A stretch of 64,000 bases of DNA from Protula sp. h YS-2021 (Eukaryota > Annelida > Polychaeta > Sabellida > Serpulidae), in assembly GCA_949752745.1 (NCBI GenBank), contig OX457028.1:618420-682419 (forward strand), given 5' to 3'. The position numbers and the translations under genes were made by a program. The notes under the pieces were generated by a model. It worked only from the letters and a program-made list of their open reading frames with translations. It did no database searches and was not told the origin of the DNA. Below are positions 12,128-22,485 of this stretch, one piece after another (the first letter of the stretch is position 1; each line of letters opens with the position of its first letter).

Positions 12128-12384
12128 TGACGGTCCTATACTTCCTTGTTTCTCCAGTAAGCTGGTGTGGATGTATCAAGGAACTGCGAGTAAACACTGT
12201 AGAGCTACCTGTATCAAACATGACACGCACCTTAGTGTCATTAAAAGTCCCTTTTCCGACATCAAAATCAGACAGCTCATCCACTGCACCAGATATTTCT
12301 CGTTTCTCTGCGTCATTAACTACCGCAGGTTCGATCTCTCTATCGTGACTTGCTTCACATTCAGGCTTAGGTAAGTATGTTACA
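12030..12384 (-). pseudogene. Retropepsin-type protease domain
   Basis: In the frame after gag, the segment VDELSDFDVGKG leads to VMFDTGSSTVFTRSSLI, whose D-T-G-S is the aspartic protease active site (about 12215-12225). Gag and this domain are in different frames, so either a programmed shift or a decay frameshift lies at about 12385. The open frame ends at 12030 while the continuing frame overlaps from 12127. Confidence 0.7.
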
Positions 12385-13332
12385 TCAACATGCTGTACTC
12401 ACCTTTTTTGGTTTCTTCTCTTGGCATTTTAAAGCAATATGTCCCACTTTGTGACATCTGTAACACCGGACATCGGCAAACAATTTTGTATTCGAAGGTG
12501 TACTAACCTGTACATTGTCACCTCCCAGATGTTTGTTCGGCATTTTTGGCTTTTGACGTTCTATGTCAAAATGTGCCCTTTCAAAAAGGTCTCCCAATTC
12601 AGTAACTTTGATAAGCGAAAGAGAATCCTTCTCGCGAACAAACGTAGACAAATCGCGAGGGGCCATGTGAAGGCACTGTTCCCGAACAATAAGATCGCGA
12701 AAATCTTCGTAAGTCCGTCTCGTCTCTGAAAGTTCGACCCAACGATCAAAGTAGTTCTTCATTCGGCAAACATATTGTGGAAATATTTCACCTTTCTCCT
12801 GTCGCGATGAAAAGAATTTTCGTTTAAATCCTTCCTCATGAAGAGAATAACGTCTCAGCAAAGCGTTCTTTAAAGCGGTGTAATCGTCGGCATGAACTGC
12901 GGGAATTCTAGAGTAAACTTCTAGGGCCTTACCCTCTAACAATGCTCCAAGAGATATTGCCCATCGGTTTTGTTAACAGCCACGATTAACAGCGTAACGT
13001 TCAAATCTTTGCAAGTAAGCGTCCATATCGTGTACCTTATCATTAAATTTAGGTAACTTTTGTAACAATGGTTTGCTTTTGTCAACAGCCGTGTTCATCA
13101 CAGCGTCGCTGTTATTCGCTTGCATTTTAGCTAATTCAATCTCAGCCAATTTCATTTCACGCTCATGATCACGTTTCCGTTGACGTTCGTTGCGTTCATT
13201 TACGTCACGTTCGCGTTGCAACTCTAGTGCACGTTGACGTTCGTTTTCTACAAACGTTTGAAGTTTTTCACCAGAGTACCCCATCTCTTTCCCAATATCT
13301 ATGAACTTTTTCATTTGTTCAGTCTCTGCCAT
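12385..13332 (-). pseudogene. gag: gag polyprotein with CCHC zinc knuckle, one stop
   Basis: One frame of 316 codons starts at ATG 13332 (MAETEQMKKFIDIGKEMG). A highly charged coiled-coil segment rich in ERQR and KRDHER follows at about residues 30-70, then the capsid part with LQKLPKFND and AYLQRFE. A TAA at 12973-12975 splits the frame. Capsid resumes with LEGKALEVYSRIP and continues to a CCHC knuckle CYRCHKVGHIALKC near 12440. The capsid region resembles the SCAN-like gag of animal gypsy elements. Gag would package the element RNA. The single nonsense codon is the only obvious lesion. Confidence 0.8.
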
Positions 13333-13770
13333 TTTGTACGAACATTAACCTACGTGAGGCTCATATAAGAGAAAACACGCGGGAAGGGATGCTAAAGAAT
13401 CTTCAGTAAACAAACCGTGTACTAAATCGATGTACACTTCTACTAAACTTACTGAAAACGTCACTTTATGACTCTTCAAAACGATAAAGGCCACTTAATA
13501 TTTCTATTAACTGATACTCACTTCTACCTGCCACCAAAATATAACACCGTTACTTTTAAGAAAAGGTAGCTACTTCTACTGGATACAAATAAAAAAAATA
13601 CTTTCAACTGTGCCACATCATTTTCTACAACAGGTGCTTTGTGTTTATATACACATGGACTTTGAATTCAAACTCGTTAAGCAAGTGGAAGTTTCATTTT
13701 TAAAATAAATAATCTTCTTTTCTTTAACCCAAAAATCAATGTTTTACTAACCCTCCATGTAATTTTTTTT

Positions 13771-13789
13771 GATCACGTCGGGGTCACCA
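13771..13789 (-). promoter_or_regulatory. Primer-binding site of the Gmr1-like element
   Basis: Minus-strand TGGTGACCCCGACGTGATC starts one base after the LTR. A TGG start complementary to a tRNA CCA end is the hallmark. I did not assign the tRNA. Confidence 0.75.
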
Positions 13790-13790
13790 A

Positions 13791-14499
13791 TGTCACAAAT
13801 TGCTTTGGGTTTGTGGTTAAGGGAAGTATAAGCAAATAAACAAAAATGATTTTTTTTAAAGAAAAAAAAAGATATTATTTATTAACAAACAAATACATAA
13901 CAATTTACACGAAAAAAAATAATAGTAATCACGCCACCGATACTTCCGGATTTCAAGACTACGCTACAACACCGTACATGCCCACTCCACGTGCGTCCCC
14001 GCGCACTCGAGAATTGTCCCTTCTCAGCTGAGTGAACAAGTCCCTCACGGTACCCGTTGAAACGTCTCTCGGTTGGAGTTCCTGCCTCTCGTTGGTACGT
14101 TGCCCAGCCCTTCCGGTCCTCATGCGTATCACCCTCAGCAAAACACTGCACACATCGGGGCTCCCATTTTCCTTGTCCCAGTCCCCATCCACTTGCTTAA
14201 GTCGTATTATTCATAAATCCATATATGTGATGCCTGATAACTAACTTAACATTACGTCAGACTCCGGCATGATTTACTTCTAAACTGACCCGAAGACGTG
14301 GCAAAAGCCACCTAACGTATTCAACACGAGGGTACTAAGGATTATAATTGCTGACTTTACACCTTGTAGTCAATATTGATTTTACTCGTTCAATTAAATA
14401 GATGACCTGTACAAAACGACCTCATGCAAAGCAAACTATAAAAACTGCACGAGCGCCTAACCTTAAAAACTATAGAAGAGAATCCATCACTTTGTGACA
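13791..14499 (-). repeat. 5' LTR of the Gmr1-like element (709 bp)
   Basis: Read on the minus strand it begins TGTCACAAAG at 14499 and ends CAATTTGTGACA at 13791, with matching inverted TGTCACAAA ends. The primer site follows immediately. Internal ORFs (13882-14244) are chance frames. Promoter and polyadenylation signals are expected here, but none could be assigned with confidence. Confidence 0.8.
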
Positions 14500-14700
14500 A
14501 CCAATGTTGTTCAATTCGCATTTTAGTATGTACTTCTTTTGTTCATTCTCCATTTTAGTGTATACTACTGTTGTTCATACCATATTTTAGTATAATCTAC
14601 AGCTCTTCTTCTTTCGTATTTTAGTAGGTGTACCTCTATTTCTCATTCTGTATTGTAATAAAAACTATTGCTGTTCATTCCTTGTTTGATTAATTTCTGT
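14500..14700. repeat. Degenerate tandem repeat around ATTTTAGTAT
   Basis: About four units of 40-50 bp share TTGTTCAT-C-ATTTTAGTATRTAC. The right flank of the LTR element begins here, so any target duplication was obscured. Confidence 0.55.
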
Positions 14701-15169
14701 TGCGTGATGTTTAGTAATGACATTCTGTATGTTGCACCTGCTAATGCCAATCTGTCAAAAAGCATGATTTTTTCCCTTATTGATTGGAGACACAAACATA
14801 CATATACACACATTTGTTGAAAGCATTATGAAATGCATGATTTAAAAACAGGGAAAATGAGACAATTCTCATTTGCAATTACGTGTGTACTTTGTAATTT
14901 GATAATAATTTCTCGTTTTTATTAATCCCCTATGATGGTTGAGACATCTCGCATTTCCCATTAAGTAAAAAATAAATGGCATTAAGTCAAGAAAAGATGA
15001 TAAGTTTGCATTTTTTTATTTTACTGCACGGCACGGTCCTATCACGTTTAATTCATACATGTCATTTCGGGGCACAGCAGTTGAAGGAATCGAAAATATA
15101 TAGGTAAACTTAGGTTCTCTTTGAAGACTATCGGAGAACCATAATTCCTGTTGCATAAGTTTTGCCTGT
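14701..15169. other. No gene seen
   Basis: AT-rich sequence with only short chance frames. Confidence 0.4.
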
Positions 15170-17320
15170 TCGTAAAAGCATTGTGTTTTTACATAAAAAA
15201 GGCTTTTTTTATAGCCCTATTTCTAAAAAAAGTCCTTTTTGATATTTTAGGTGTAAAAATTCCCTTTTATAAAAAAACCCTAATGCTCAGCGGTAAAAAG
15301 CCTGTTTCTGTTTACATAATATTCATATATAAATAACATTCTGTTTCAAAAACGATTTTTCCCGAACATTTATTTAAACAAGCAACTTTTTATCAGCACA
15401 TAAGACCTTATATACAACTTCAGTTATAAAAAATTCCCTTACATGATTATATTTGTTTTAACACAGGCAATTTTTATATATCAACTCATAAAAAAACCTT
15501 TTTTTACGCTTTTACCTGAAAAAAGCCTACGTAGTTCTTTCAAGCATAAATTCACCATATGATGTAAATAAAAGAAACGTCGTGTCCTAAAAGTAAACAG
15601 AAACAATTATATCGGTAAAACTTGGGCAATTTTTATGGATAAATTCGTAAAAAGGCCTTTTTTACGCTCTTACCCGCAAAAAAAGCTTCCGTAGTTCTTT
15701 CAAGCATAAATTCACCCTATGATGTAAATAAAAGAAACGTCATGTCCTAGAAGTTAACAGAAACAACTATATCATAAAAACTTGGGCAATTTTTATGGAT
15801 GAACTCATAACAAAGGCCCTTTTTACGCCTTTACCCGTAAGAAAAGCCTACGTAGTTCTTTCGAGCATAAATTCACGCTATGATGTAAATAAAAGAAACG
15901 TTATGTCCTAAAAGTAAACAGAAACAATTATATCGGTAAAACTTGGGCAATTTTTATGGATAAATTCATAAAAAAGGCCTTTTTTACGCCTTTACCCGTA
16001 AAAAAAGCCTACGTAGTTCTTTCAAGTATAAATTCACCCTATAATGTAAAGAAAAGAAGCGTCATGTCTAAAAGTAAACAGAAATAATTATATCGGTAAA
16101 ACTTGGGCAATTTTATGGATAAAATCTAAAAAGGCCTTTTTTACGCTTTTACCTATAAAAAAGCCTAGGCAATACTTTCAAGCATAAATTCACCCTATAC
16201 TGTAATTTAAAGCAACTGCCTATTAGACCAGAGGCAAGGGACAGGGTTATATTTTCAGAGAACAATCTATTATCTCAATGAGGCAATATTTACGGGTCTT
16301 CCCGTAAAAAAACCCTTTTAAGCCTTTCTATCTAAAAGAAAGCCTCGCATATGCATTCTATGTCTTAGTAATCTTCATTATAAACTGAAAATATGATAGC
16401 ACAAAAGTCATTCAATTTTTAGGGTTAAATTCGCAACAAAGGCCTTTTTACGCTTCTACCCATAAAAAAAGCCTACGCAGTACTTTCAAGCATAAATTCA
16501 CCCAAAACTGTAACTTAAAGCAACTGCCCATACAACCAGAGGCAAGGGACAGGGTTATATTTTCAGAGAATAATCTGTTATCTCAATGAGGCAATATTTA
16601 CGGGTCTTCCCGTTAAAAAAACTCTTTTAAGCCTTTCTATTTAAAAGAAAGCCCTTGCATATGCATTCCATGTCCTAGTAATCTTCATTATAAACTGAAA
16701 ATATGATAGCACAAAAAATCATTAAATTTTTATGGATAAATTCGTAAAAAAGGCCTTTTTTACTCTTTTATCCATAAAAAAGCCTACGCAGTACTTTCAA
16801 GCATAAATTCACCTTATACTGTAACTTAAAGCAACTGCCCATTCAACCATAGGCAAGGGACAGGGTTATGTTTTCAGAGAACAATCTGTTATCTCAATGA
16901 GGCAATATTTACGGGTCTTCCCGTAAAAAAAAACCTTTTAAGCCTTCCTATTTAAAGAAAGGCCTTGCATATGCATTCCATGTCCTAGTAATCTTCATTA
17001 TAAACTGAAAATATGATAGCACAAAAAATCATTAAATTTTTATGGATAAATTCGTAAAAAAGGCCTTTTTTACTCTTTTATCCATAAAAAAGCCTACGCA
17101 GTACTTTCAAGCATAAATTCACCTTATACTGTAACTTAAAGCAACTGCCCATTCAACCAGAGGCAAGGGACAGGGTTATGTTTTCAGAGAACAATCTGTT
17201 ATCTCAATGAGGCAATATTTACGGGTCTTCCCGTCTTAGCAATCTTCATTATAAACTGAAAATATGACAGCACAAAAAATCATTCAATTTTTATGGATAA
17301 ATTCGTAAAAAAATCTTTTT
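15170..17320. repeat. Hierarchical tandem array: 160-bp units, then 310-bp units
   Basis: The anchor CTTGGGCAAT recurs at 15621, 15781, 15942 and 16102, and a diverged copy at about 15461 keeps the 160-base spacing. From about 16200 a second anchor, GGCAAGGGAC, recurs at 16232, 16541, 16852 and 17162 (309-311 bases), giving a composite unit of the old monomer plus about 150 new bases. Monomers carry palindromes such as GTAAAAAAGGCCTTTTTTAC and hairpins such as ACGGGTCTTCCCGT. Units share GCATAAATTCACC and AAAGCAACTGCC. There is no coding potential. A looser version of the A/T palindromes starts at about 15170. Confidence 0.9.
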
Positions 17321-17413
17321 TTTTGGTGTTGCGAGTCAAAAGTACTTGATTTTTATTGTATCACCTTTTCGGTTTATAACAAAGATTTCTCTTTTTCACG
17401 GGTAGATTTTCAA

Positions 17414-17446
17414 TGAAGGCCTCATTGAGATAACACATTGTTTTAT
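17414..17446. repeat. Inverted fragment of the array unit
   Basis: GGCCTCATTGAGATAACA is the reverse complement of the array segment TGTTATCTCAATGAGGC (for example around 17198-17215), about 200 bases after the array ends. Confidence 0.6.
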
Positions 17447-17759
17447 GAAGGCCAGAATAACATACCTTTTTGAGAATTTTTTAGAAATTTCCATTTGACA
17501 AGACGTGGACTAATTATATACTGGTTTCAGCTTTTCTGTCCGTCCGTCTGTCTGCCGCTGTCGTGCACCCGCGTGTCCGGGCTATATCTCCGAAGGTTTT
17601 TGTCTTATAGGTTTTGTCTTTGTCATACCGTTAGAAGGTATATGGAAGGTGTCTAAAGTCGTACTATTGTTTAAATCGGCCAAAGTAGGACTTGGAGAAT
17701 ATGTGTACAAAATTTGAAAGGATTCTGATCAAAACTGAGGGAGAAGAAGCATTTTAAGC

Positions 17760-17940
17760 AAAGGATTGCACACATAATTTTGCCTCGTCATAGTTTGTCA
17801 ATAGTTTGTCAAGAACTTGTGAGTTGATTGCCAGTTTGACAATTTTGGCCTCGTCAGAGTCTTGACGAGTTCCTGACCAATGCCTCGTTACACAATGATA
17901 AACACTTGTCGCTATCTTTTGAGAAATTTGTCACAACTCT
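17760..17940. repeat. TTGTCAA/TTGACAA-rich repeat
   Basis: Clustered, imperfect TTGTCAA and TTGACGAG motifs on both strands resemble those at 20030-20065 and 21315-21620. It borders the LINE remnant. Confidence 0.5.
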
Positions 17941-17989
17941 GTGAAGTATTGCGTCACCATAACGCCACATCATTTTCACAACAGCTATA

Positions 17990-19615
17990 ATAGGCACTTT
18001 TCTCTTAATGGATTAAGAAAGGCCATAGATAGTTCCCATGATTCAGCAGCAGGACCAGATGACACACACCTCCGAAGAAAATGTCAGAAGGCTTTAAATT
18101 TACTGAGAGTCATCTCCTTCCACGATTGGGGAGCAGATCGTGCTACTAAACTCATGTTGTATAGAGCTCTAATTAGATCGCGACTGGACTATGGTAGTAT
18201 AGTTTATGGTTCATTAAGACCATCGTATCTCAAGATGCTAGAGCCGATACAGAATCAAGGCTTAAGAATATGTTTAAATGCCTTTAGAACATCACCAGCC
18301 GACAGTTTACATGTTGAGACAAATGAACAACCTCTCATATACGGTGGCTAATTCTTGCCATTCACTATTCTATAAAACTTTACTCCAATGGAAACGACCC
18401 TACTCACCAGATTGTTTTCGGATCATTTTATGCGGATAGAGGTTTCAATGCTATCCCCCCTTTGGAACTAGGATTATATCACACCTCTAAGAAGCAGGTA
18501 TAGTCGTTGAATGTGTTGCAAATTACAGAACCAACCAACCCTCTTGGAAATTAACGAAACATGTGGTCTTGAAGACCCTTTCTGAGTCAACAAAAGAACG
18601 AGCTAACCCGTGTGTATTTCAGTCAAAACTTGAAGAATTAAAGGATAGTTATAATGACTACCATTCCATATATACCGATGGCTCGAAACTTGAGTACAAG
18701 AATGCAGCAGCTATTGTCACAGAGAATAATACATTGAAAACCAGGCTCCCTGATAGGTCTTCTATTTCCTCTGCAGAAGTTAGAGCCCTGCAGCTAGCTA
18801 TACAAATTGTCAAGATTAGCCATTAGAAAAAAATCGTATTGTGTGTGGACTCCATGTCAGTGCTTGAATCACTAGAGAACCTACAGGTATCCAACCCATT
18901 AATTTTTGACTGAATAGAAAAACCCGACGAAGTGGTAAAAGCTGGCAAGGAGATAATATTTTGTTGGATATCGAGCCACGCTGGAATCTCGGACAAAGAG
19001 GTAGCGGACAAAGGCGCCAAGGAAGCGCTGAACCAAGATTGCTCAGATTTCCTTAAACCGTCATCAGATTTTAAGTGCCATATTTCTAGATATGTCAAAA
19101 ATCTGTGGCAACAACATTGGGATGAAAAAACCAGCAATAAGCTTTACCAAATTAAGCCTGTGGTAGGGCAGAAATTGCCCTCCCTAAATGGTCTTCGCGA
19201 CGATATGGTAATACAAGATTAAGAATAGGACATTCTTACACTACTCACAAACACCTCCTAAGAAGTGAACCACAACCCGAATGTATAAGTTGTCAGGAAC
19301 GGTATACAGTGAAACACATCTTGACAGATTGTATAGGGTTCAATCACATTCGTCCCCGTTATTATAGAGTTGGCTCTATGAGAGAGCTCTTTGAAAAAGT
19401 AAATTCCAACGAGGACTTAGAATTTTTTAAAGAGATTAACCTGTATTCTTATGTGTAGATTACCATTAAGTCTAGCGTTTTAGTATATTGAAGATTTTAT
19501 CTTATACTGACTTTTCATCAGTTAAGTAAAAATGCGCCAACTTACCAGGAATGACACAATATGACCTGCAATAGGTTGGCGGTGTCGTTAAACCAATCAA
19601 CTAACTAACTAACTC
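17990..19615 (+). mobile_element. Jockey-like non-LTR retrotransposon remnant (RT end, RNase H, tail)
   Basis: The first part reads FSLNGLRKAIDSSHDSAAGP, the start of an RT domain, but joins directly to the RT C-terminus RRKCQKALNLLRVI and LDYGSIVYGS, so the catalytic palm is deleted. RNase H follows (18640-19050) with IYTDGSK, SSAEVRAL, LCVDSMSVLESL and WISSHAGISDKEVAD, all catalytic positions present but with stops at 18824-18826 and about 18910. A C-terminal Cys/His motif CISCQERYTVKHILTDC is at about 19290. The copy ends in (AACT)n at 19596-19612. RNase H plus a terminal CCHC motif is typical of the Jockey/I group. Confidence 0.8.
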
Positions 19616-21300
19616 ACAACAGCTAAAAATACGCGGACATTCTTTTGAGATTTCTTAGGTTTTAAAGGATATTACTACAAGTTGCAAATTATCGCGTCTT
19701 AAAAGCATGTATAATGGATAAACCATAATGTAAGTGCACACATCATATTCTCTGCATGTTTTGAAATAAGTTGTGATGTTTGTAAAATGCTTGTAAAATT
19801 TGTGAAAATTGTTTTCGCCCACTGTTCCAATGAATAATGTACTTACTGGCATGTAATCAAACAGGGTGAATGGATTCGATTATTTTAAAATTCAATACAA
19901 TCAATCCTGATTATATAACTATCAAAATAACAAAATCTGATTGCATACTATCAAAATGTGCAGCTTATGTGTGTATAAGTAAACCGCTATGTACAATATA
20001 TTATATATTACAATACTGCAAAACTTATCAGAAACTTGTCATAAAATTGTCGGAAACTTGTCACTAGTTCGTCAACCTGCTCAATGTGATATGAAAGGAC
20101 TGAATTGGGAATTTTAGGCCTTGCGATGCTTCCGCTTCCAAAACTTAATCTTTTAGAAAGAAACCCAATTCAGTAGTCATTTCAGAAATCAGCAAATAAA
20201 TAAATAAATAATATCAGTTATTAGATAAAAAAATATAAGAATTTTATTGATACGATATTACATCAAAAAAGGACTAAAAAACGTCTTGCTCACAATATGA
20301 TTATATTATTCGCTACTTCATCAAAATTATGAAATGGCAGCATTCAAATTTTTTGGCGCAAGTTTTCAAAACACTTCCATTATTTTTTCGGATTGCTTTC
20401 AATTTTTATGAATATTCCCAATGTGAAAATGTGTATCTTAATTATTTTTCAAAATGTTCCTCCTCCTATAATTCTGTTTTGCCTTCCATTTTAGTCTGAA
20501 TGGTTCCCAGGTGAATCTTTGTTTAAAAATACTTGTTGAGGACTTGGATAATTGTCGCAAAAAAGTTGGCGTAATGGAGCCTCAGTACGAACGATGCCTT
20601 TCTGTGCTTTTTGGCGGATGAGAATGGTCAAAGACAATGTATATACCGCTCATGTAAGTACACTTTCTGTACGTCCCCATATAATGAAAGAGGTAAAGAG
20701 GTTAGTGTTGTGCTGAGATCAGTGCCGACATTAAATGGAATAGGGGGGTGGTGACGGTTTTCAAAGTCAAAGAAATAGGCAATTGGAGATGTGGCGACCA
20801 ATTGTCAGACGTTTCGAATAAAAAAATACTATTAACCTTCAACCTTCAAGATCCGGATAGAAAGACGCACAGAAAAACCTGTTTTAGCTACCCCCTTCCA
20901 GGTTCACCTGAAAAGTTAGACCTTCTTGTCGTGACCACATGACTAAACCTGTTCCCATACGATGTGGAAATTAAGATACCAACATGTCAGGTAACGCAGC
21001 TCCCCTTCACCCTGCCCACGTCCTTCAAAAATGGAATAAAGATTTGTGTACCCCGGCTTCTGGTCATGTTAACAAAAACAAAAGGCAATGAATGACTAAC
21101 AAAAGCGTTTAACATGTTCGGGTATTCTGATGTTGGTGTGTACCGCCCATTCTAGTACAATTAGATATTAAAATTTGGGGCTGGTAAAAATGTCCCTAAA
21201 TATTCTTACTATACTTGATTAACTAAAACTTGGCTCGCCACAATGTCCTTAGACAATGGTATTAATTTAAATGTTTTCAAATCGTGATATTTTGTTTAAT
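19616..21300. other. No gene seen
   Basis: AT-rich DNA with short chance ORFs only. A few TTGTCAA motifs occur near 20030-20065. Confidence 0.4.
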
Positions 21301-21314
21301 GTTCTTTATTGGAA

Positions 21315-21620
21315 TAGTTTGTCAATCACTTGTCAAAGATATTTTGACGAATTTGTGACAAGATATTAACAAACTGCAAACTATAATTTGAGAAATATAT
21401 GACAAGAAAATGACAAGAGAGTGACAAAGACAAATTCTTGACAAATTTCCATTGTTGAGTCAGGTTTAGGAGTTTAGGGTCGTCAATCAAGTTTTGACAA
21501 AGTTGTGACAAATTGACAAGTTCGACATGACCAGGTTCTGTCAAATTATTGACGAATTATTAGCGTGCTGGATTAATTATTAGCTGTAAACGAACGAATT
21601 TATGACAAATTTAAGACACA
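21315..21620. repeat. TTGTCAA/TTGACAA-rich repeat block
   Basis: About fifteen imperfect TTGTCA or TGACAA motifs on both strands in 300 bases. The same style recurs at 17760-17940 and 38690-38795, so it is a dispersed family. Confidence 0.55.
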
Positions 21621-21654
21621 GTTTTAGTGTGGAATGCCGTTTTATCATTTATTA

Positions 21655-21910
21655 AAGAATTAGTTATATCAAGAATTAATTGTGGATCTCAAAATTTTAT
21701 TTTTGATATGAAGAATTAATTTTTGGTCTCAAAAAATTATTTTTTGATATCAAGAATTAATTTTTATTCTCTGTAATTATATTTTGATATATTTTTTAAA
21801 ATACTCTAAATGTATTTTTGATATAAAAAAATAATTTTGACATCAATCAAGATTTAACGATATTGATATTGATATCAAAACTAATCGAATGATCTCTAAA
21901 ATTTAATTTT
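21655..21910. repeat. Short tandem repeat of GAATTAATTTTTGGTCTC type
   Basis: Three to four units of about 50-55 bp share AAGAATTAATTTTT...TCTCAAAA-ATTATTTTTTGATAT, becoming degenerate to the right. Confidence 0.65.
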
Positions 21911-21971
21911 TAGGGATCTAAAATTCTATTCTTTATAGCAAAAATAAATTATTGGACAGCAAAAACTTTTC

Positions 21972-22030
21972 AAAATTGCTAACTTGGTAAAATTGCTGAC
22001 TCAGCAGAATTTTACCAAGTTAGCAATTTT
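21972..22030. repeat. Perfect 23-bp inverted repeat (hairpin)
   Basis: Arms 21972-21994 and 22008-22030 are exact reverse complements, containing GCTAACTTGGTAAAATT. The 13-base spacer itself contains GCTGA-C-TCAGC, extending the stem. A related AAATTCTGCCGAGTCA segment lies at 22119-22136. Confidence 0.95.
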
Positions 22031-22314
22031 AACAAGTTACACACCATTTTTTGATAAACACTAAGTGGTATAAATGTATGAGCAAGACATGCATTTCATC
22101 CATATCCAGGAGAGTAAAATTCTGCCGAGTCAACAATTTTAATAAGTTTTTGACTATTTTTGACTCAGTTTTTGGATAAAGCGCGCGCCTGTTCTAATGA
22201 CGTCATTATAGCGTCATAATGATGAAGTGATGACTTTATAATGACGTCATGATGACGTCATAAAGACGTCATGACGTTAGACTCCCCTAAGCGGCATAAC
22301 CGTAACCCTAGGCG

Positions 22315-22420
22315 TAGACAACATGTTCAACAACATGTTGAACATGTTGAATTTGTTGAACATGTTGTTTAGCATGTTGTTCAACATGTTGTTCAACAAG
22401 TTGAACATGTGGTTCAACAA
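22315..22420. repeat. AACATGTT palindromic repeat cluster, 5' of the C2H2 gene
   Basis: About ten overlapping copies of CAACATGTTG or GAACATGTTC occur in 100 bases. The same palindrome clusters downstream of the gene (23375-23535) and downstream of the second gene copy (41085-41280). Asn/Leu/Met-rich ORFs through it are artefacts. Confidence 0.9.
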
Positions 22421-22424
22421 AATG

Positions 22425-22430
22425 TATATA
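22425..22430 (+). promoter_or_regulatory. Candidate TATA box of the C2H2/acidic gene
   Basis: TATATA lies 56 bases before the ATG at 22486, directly after the palindromic repeat cluster. A short leader like this suits a compact, self-contained transcription unit. The assignment is by position only. Confidence 0.4.
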
Positions 22431-22485
22431 GGGCTCTGTTTAAAGGCTTTTTCATCATTTGAAAAGTGTATTTTGAACCGAAAGG

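Larger units (their letters stand above)
10200..14499 (-). mobile_element. Gmr1-like Ty3/gypsy LTR retrotransposon lacking RT and RNase H
   Basis: On the minus strand the order is LTR, primer site, gag with zinc knuckle, protease, integrase (zinc-binding then DDE core), the first residues of the RT linker, polypurine tract, and LTR remnant. Integrase before reverse transcriptase is the domain order of Gmr1-like gypsy elements, first described from Atlantic cod. The RT/RNase H block (normally over 2 kb) is missing: after FSSKPGRTKMI only 150 bases remain before the polypurine tract. The upstream LTR is complete (709 bp). The downstream LTR keeps only about 20 terminal bases. One stop in gag and frameshifts between domains show decay. 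Confidence 0.8.

Noticed and set aside
13882..14244. ORFs of 70-89 codons
   Set aside because: They lie inside the LTR of the Gmr1-like element on both strands and resemble nothing.
15170..17320. CRISPR-like array
   Set aside because: Units of 160-310 bp repeat as whole blocks without unique spacers, and the genome is eukaryotic. It is a satellite-type array.
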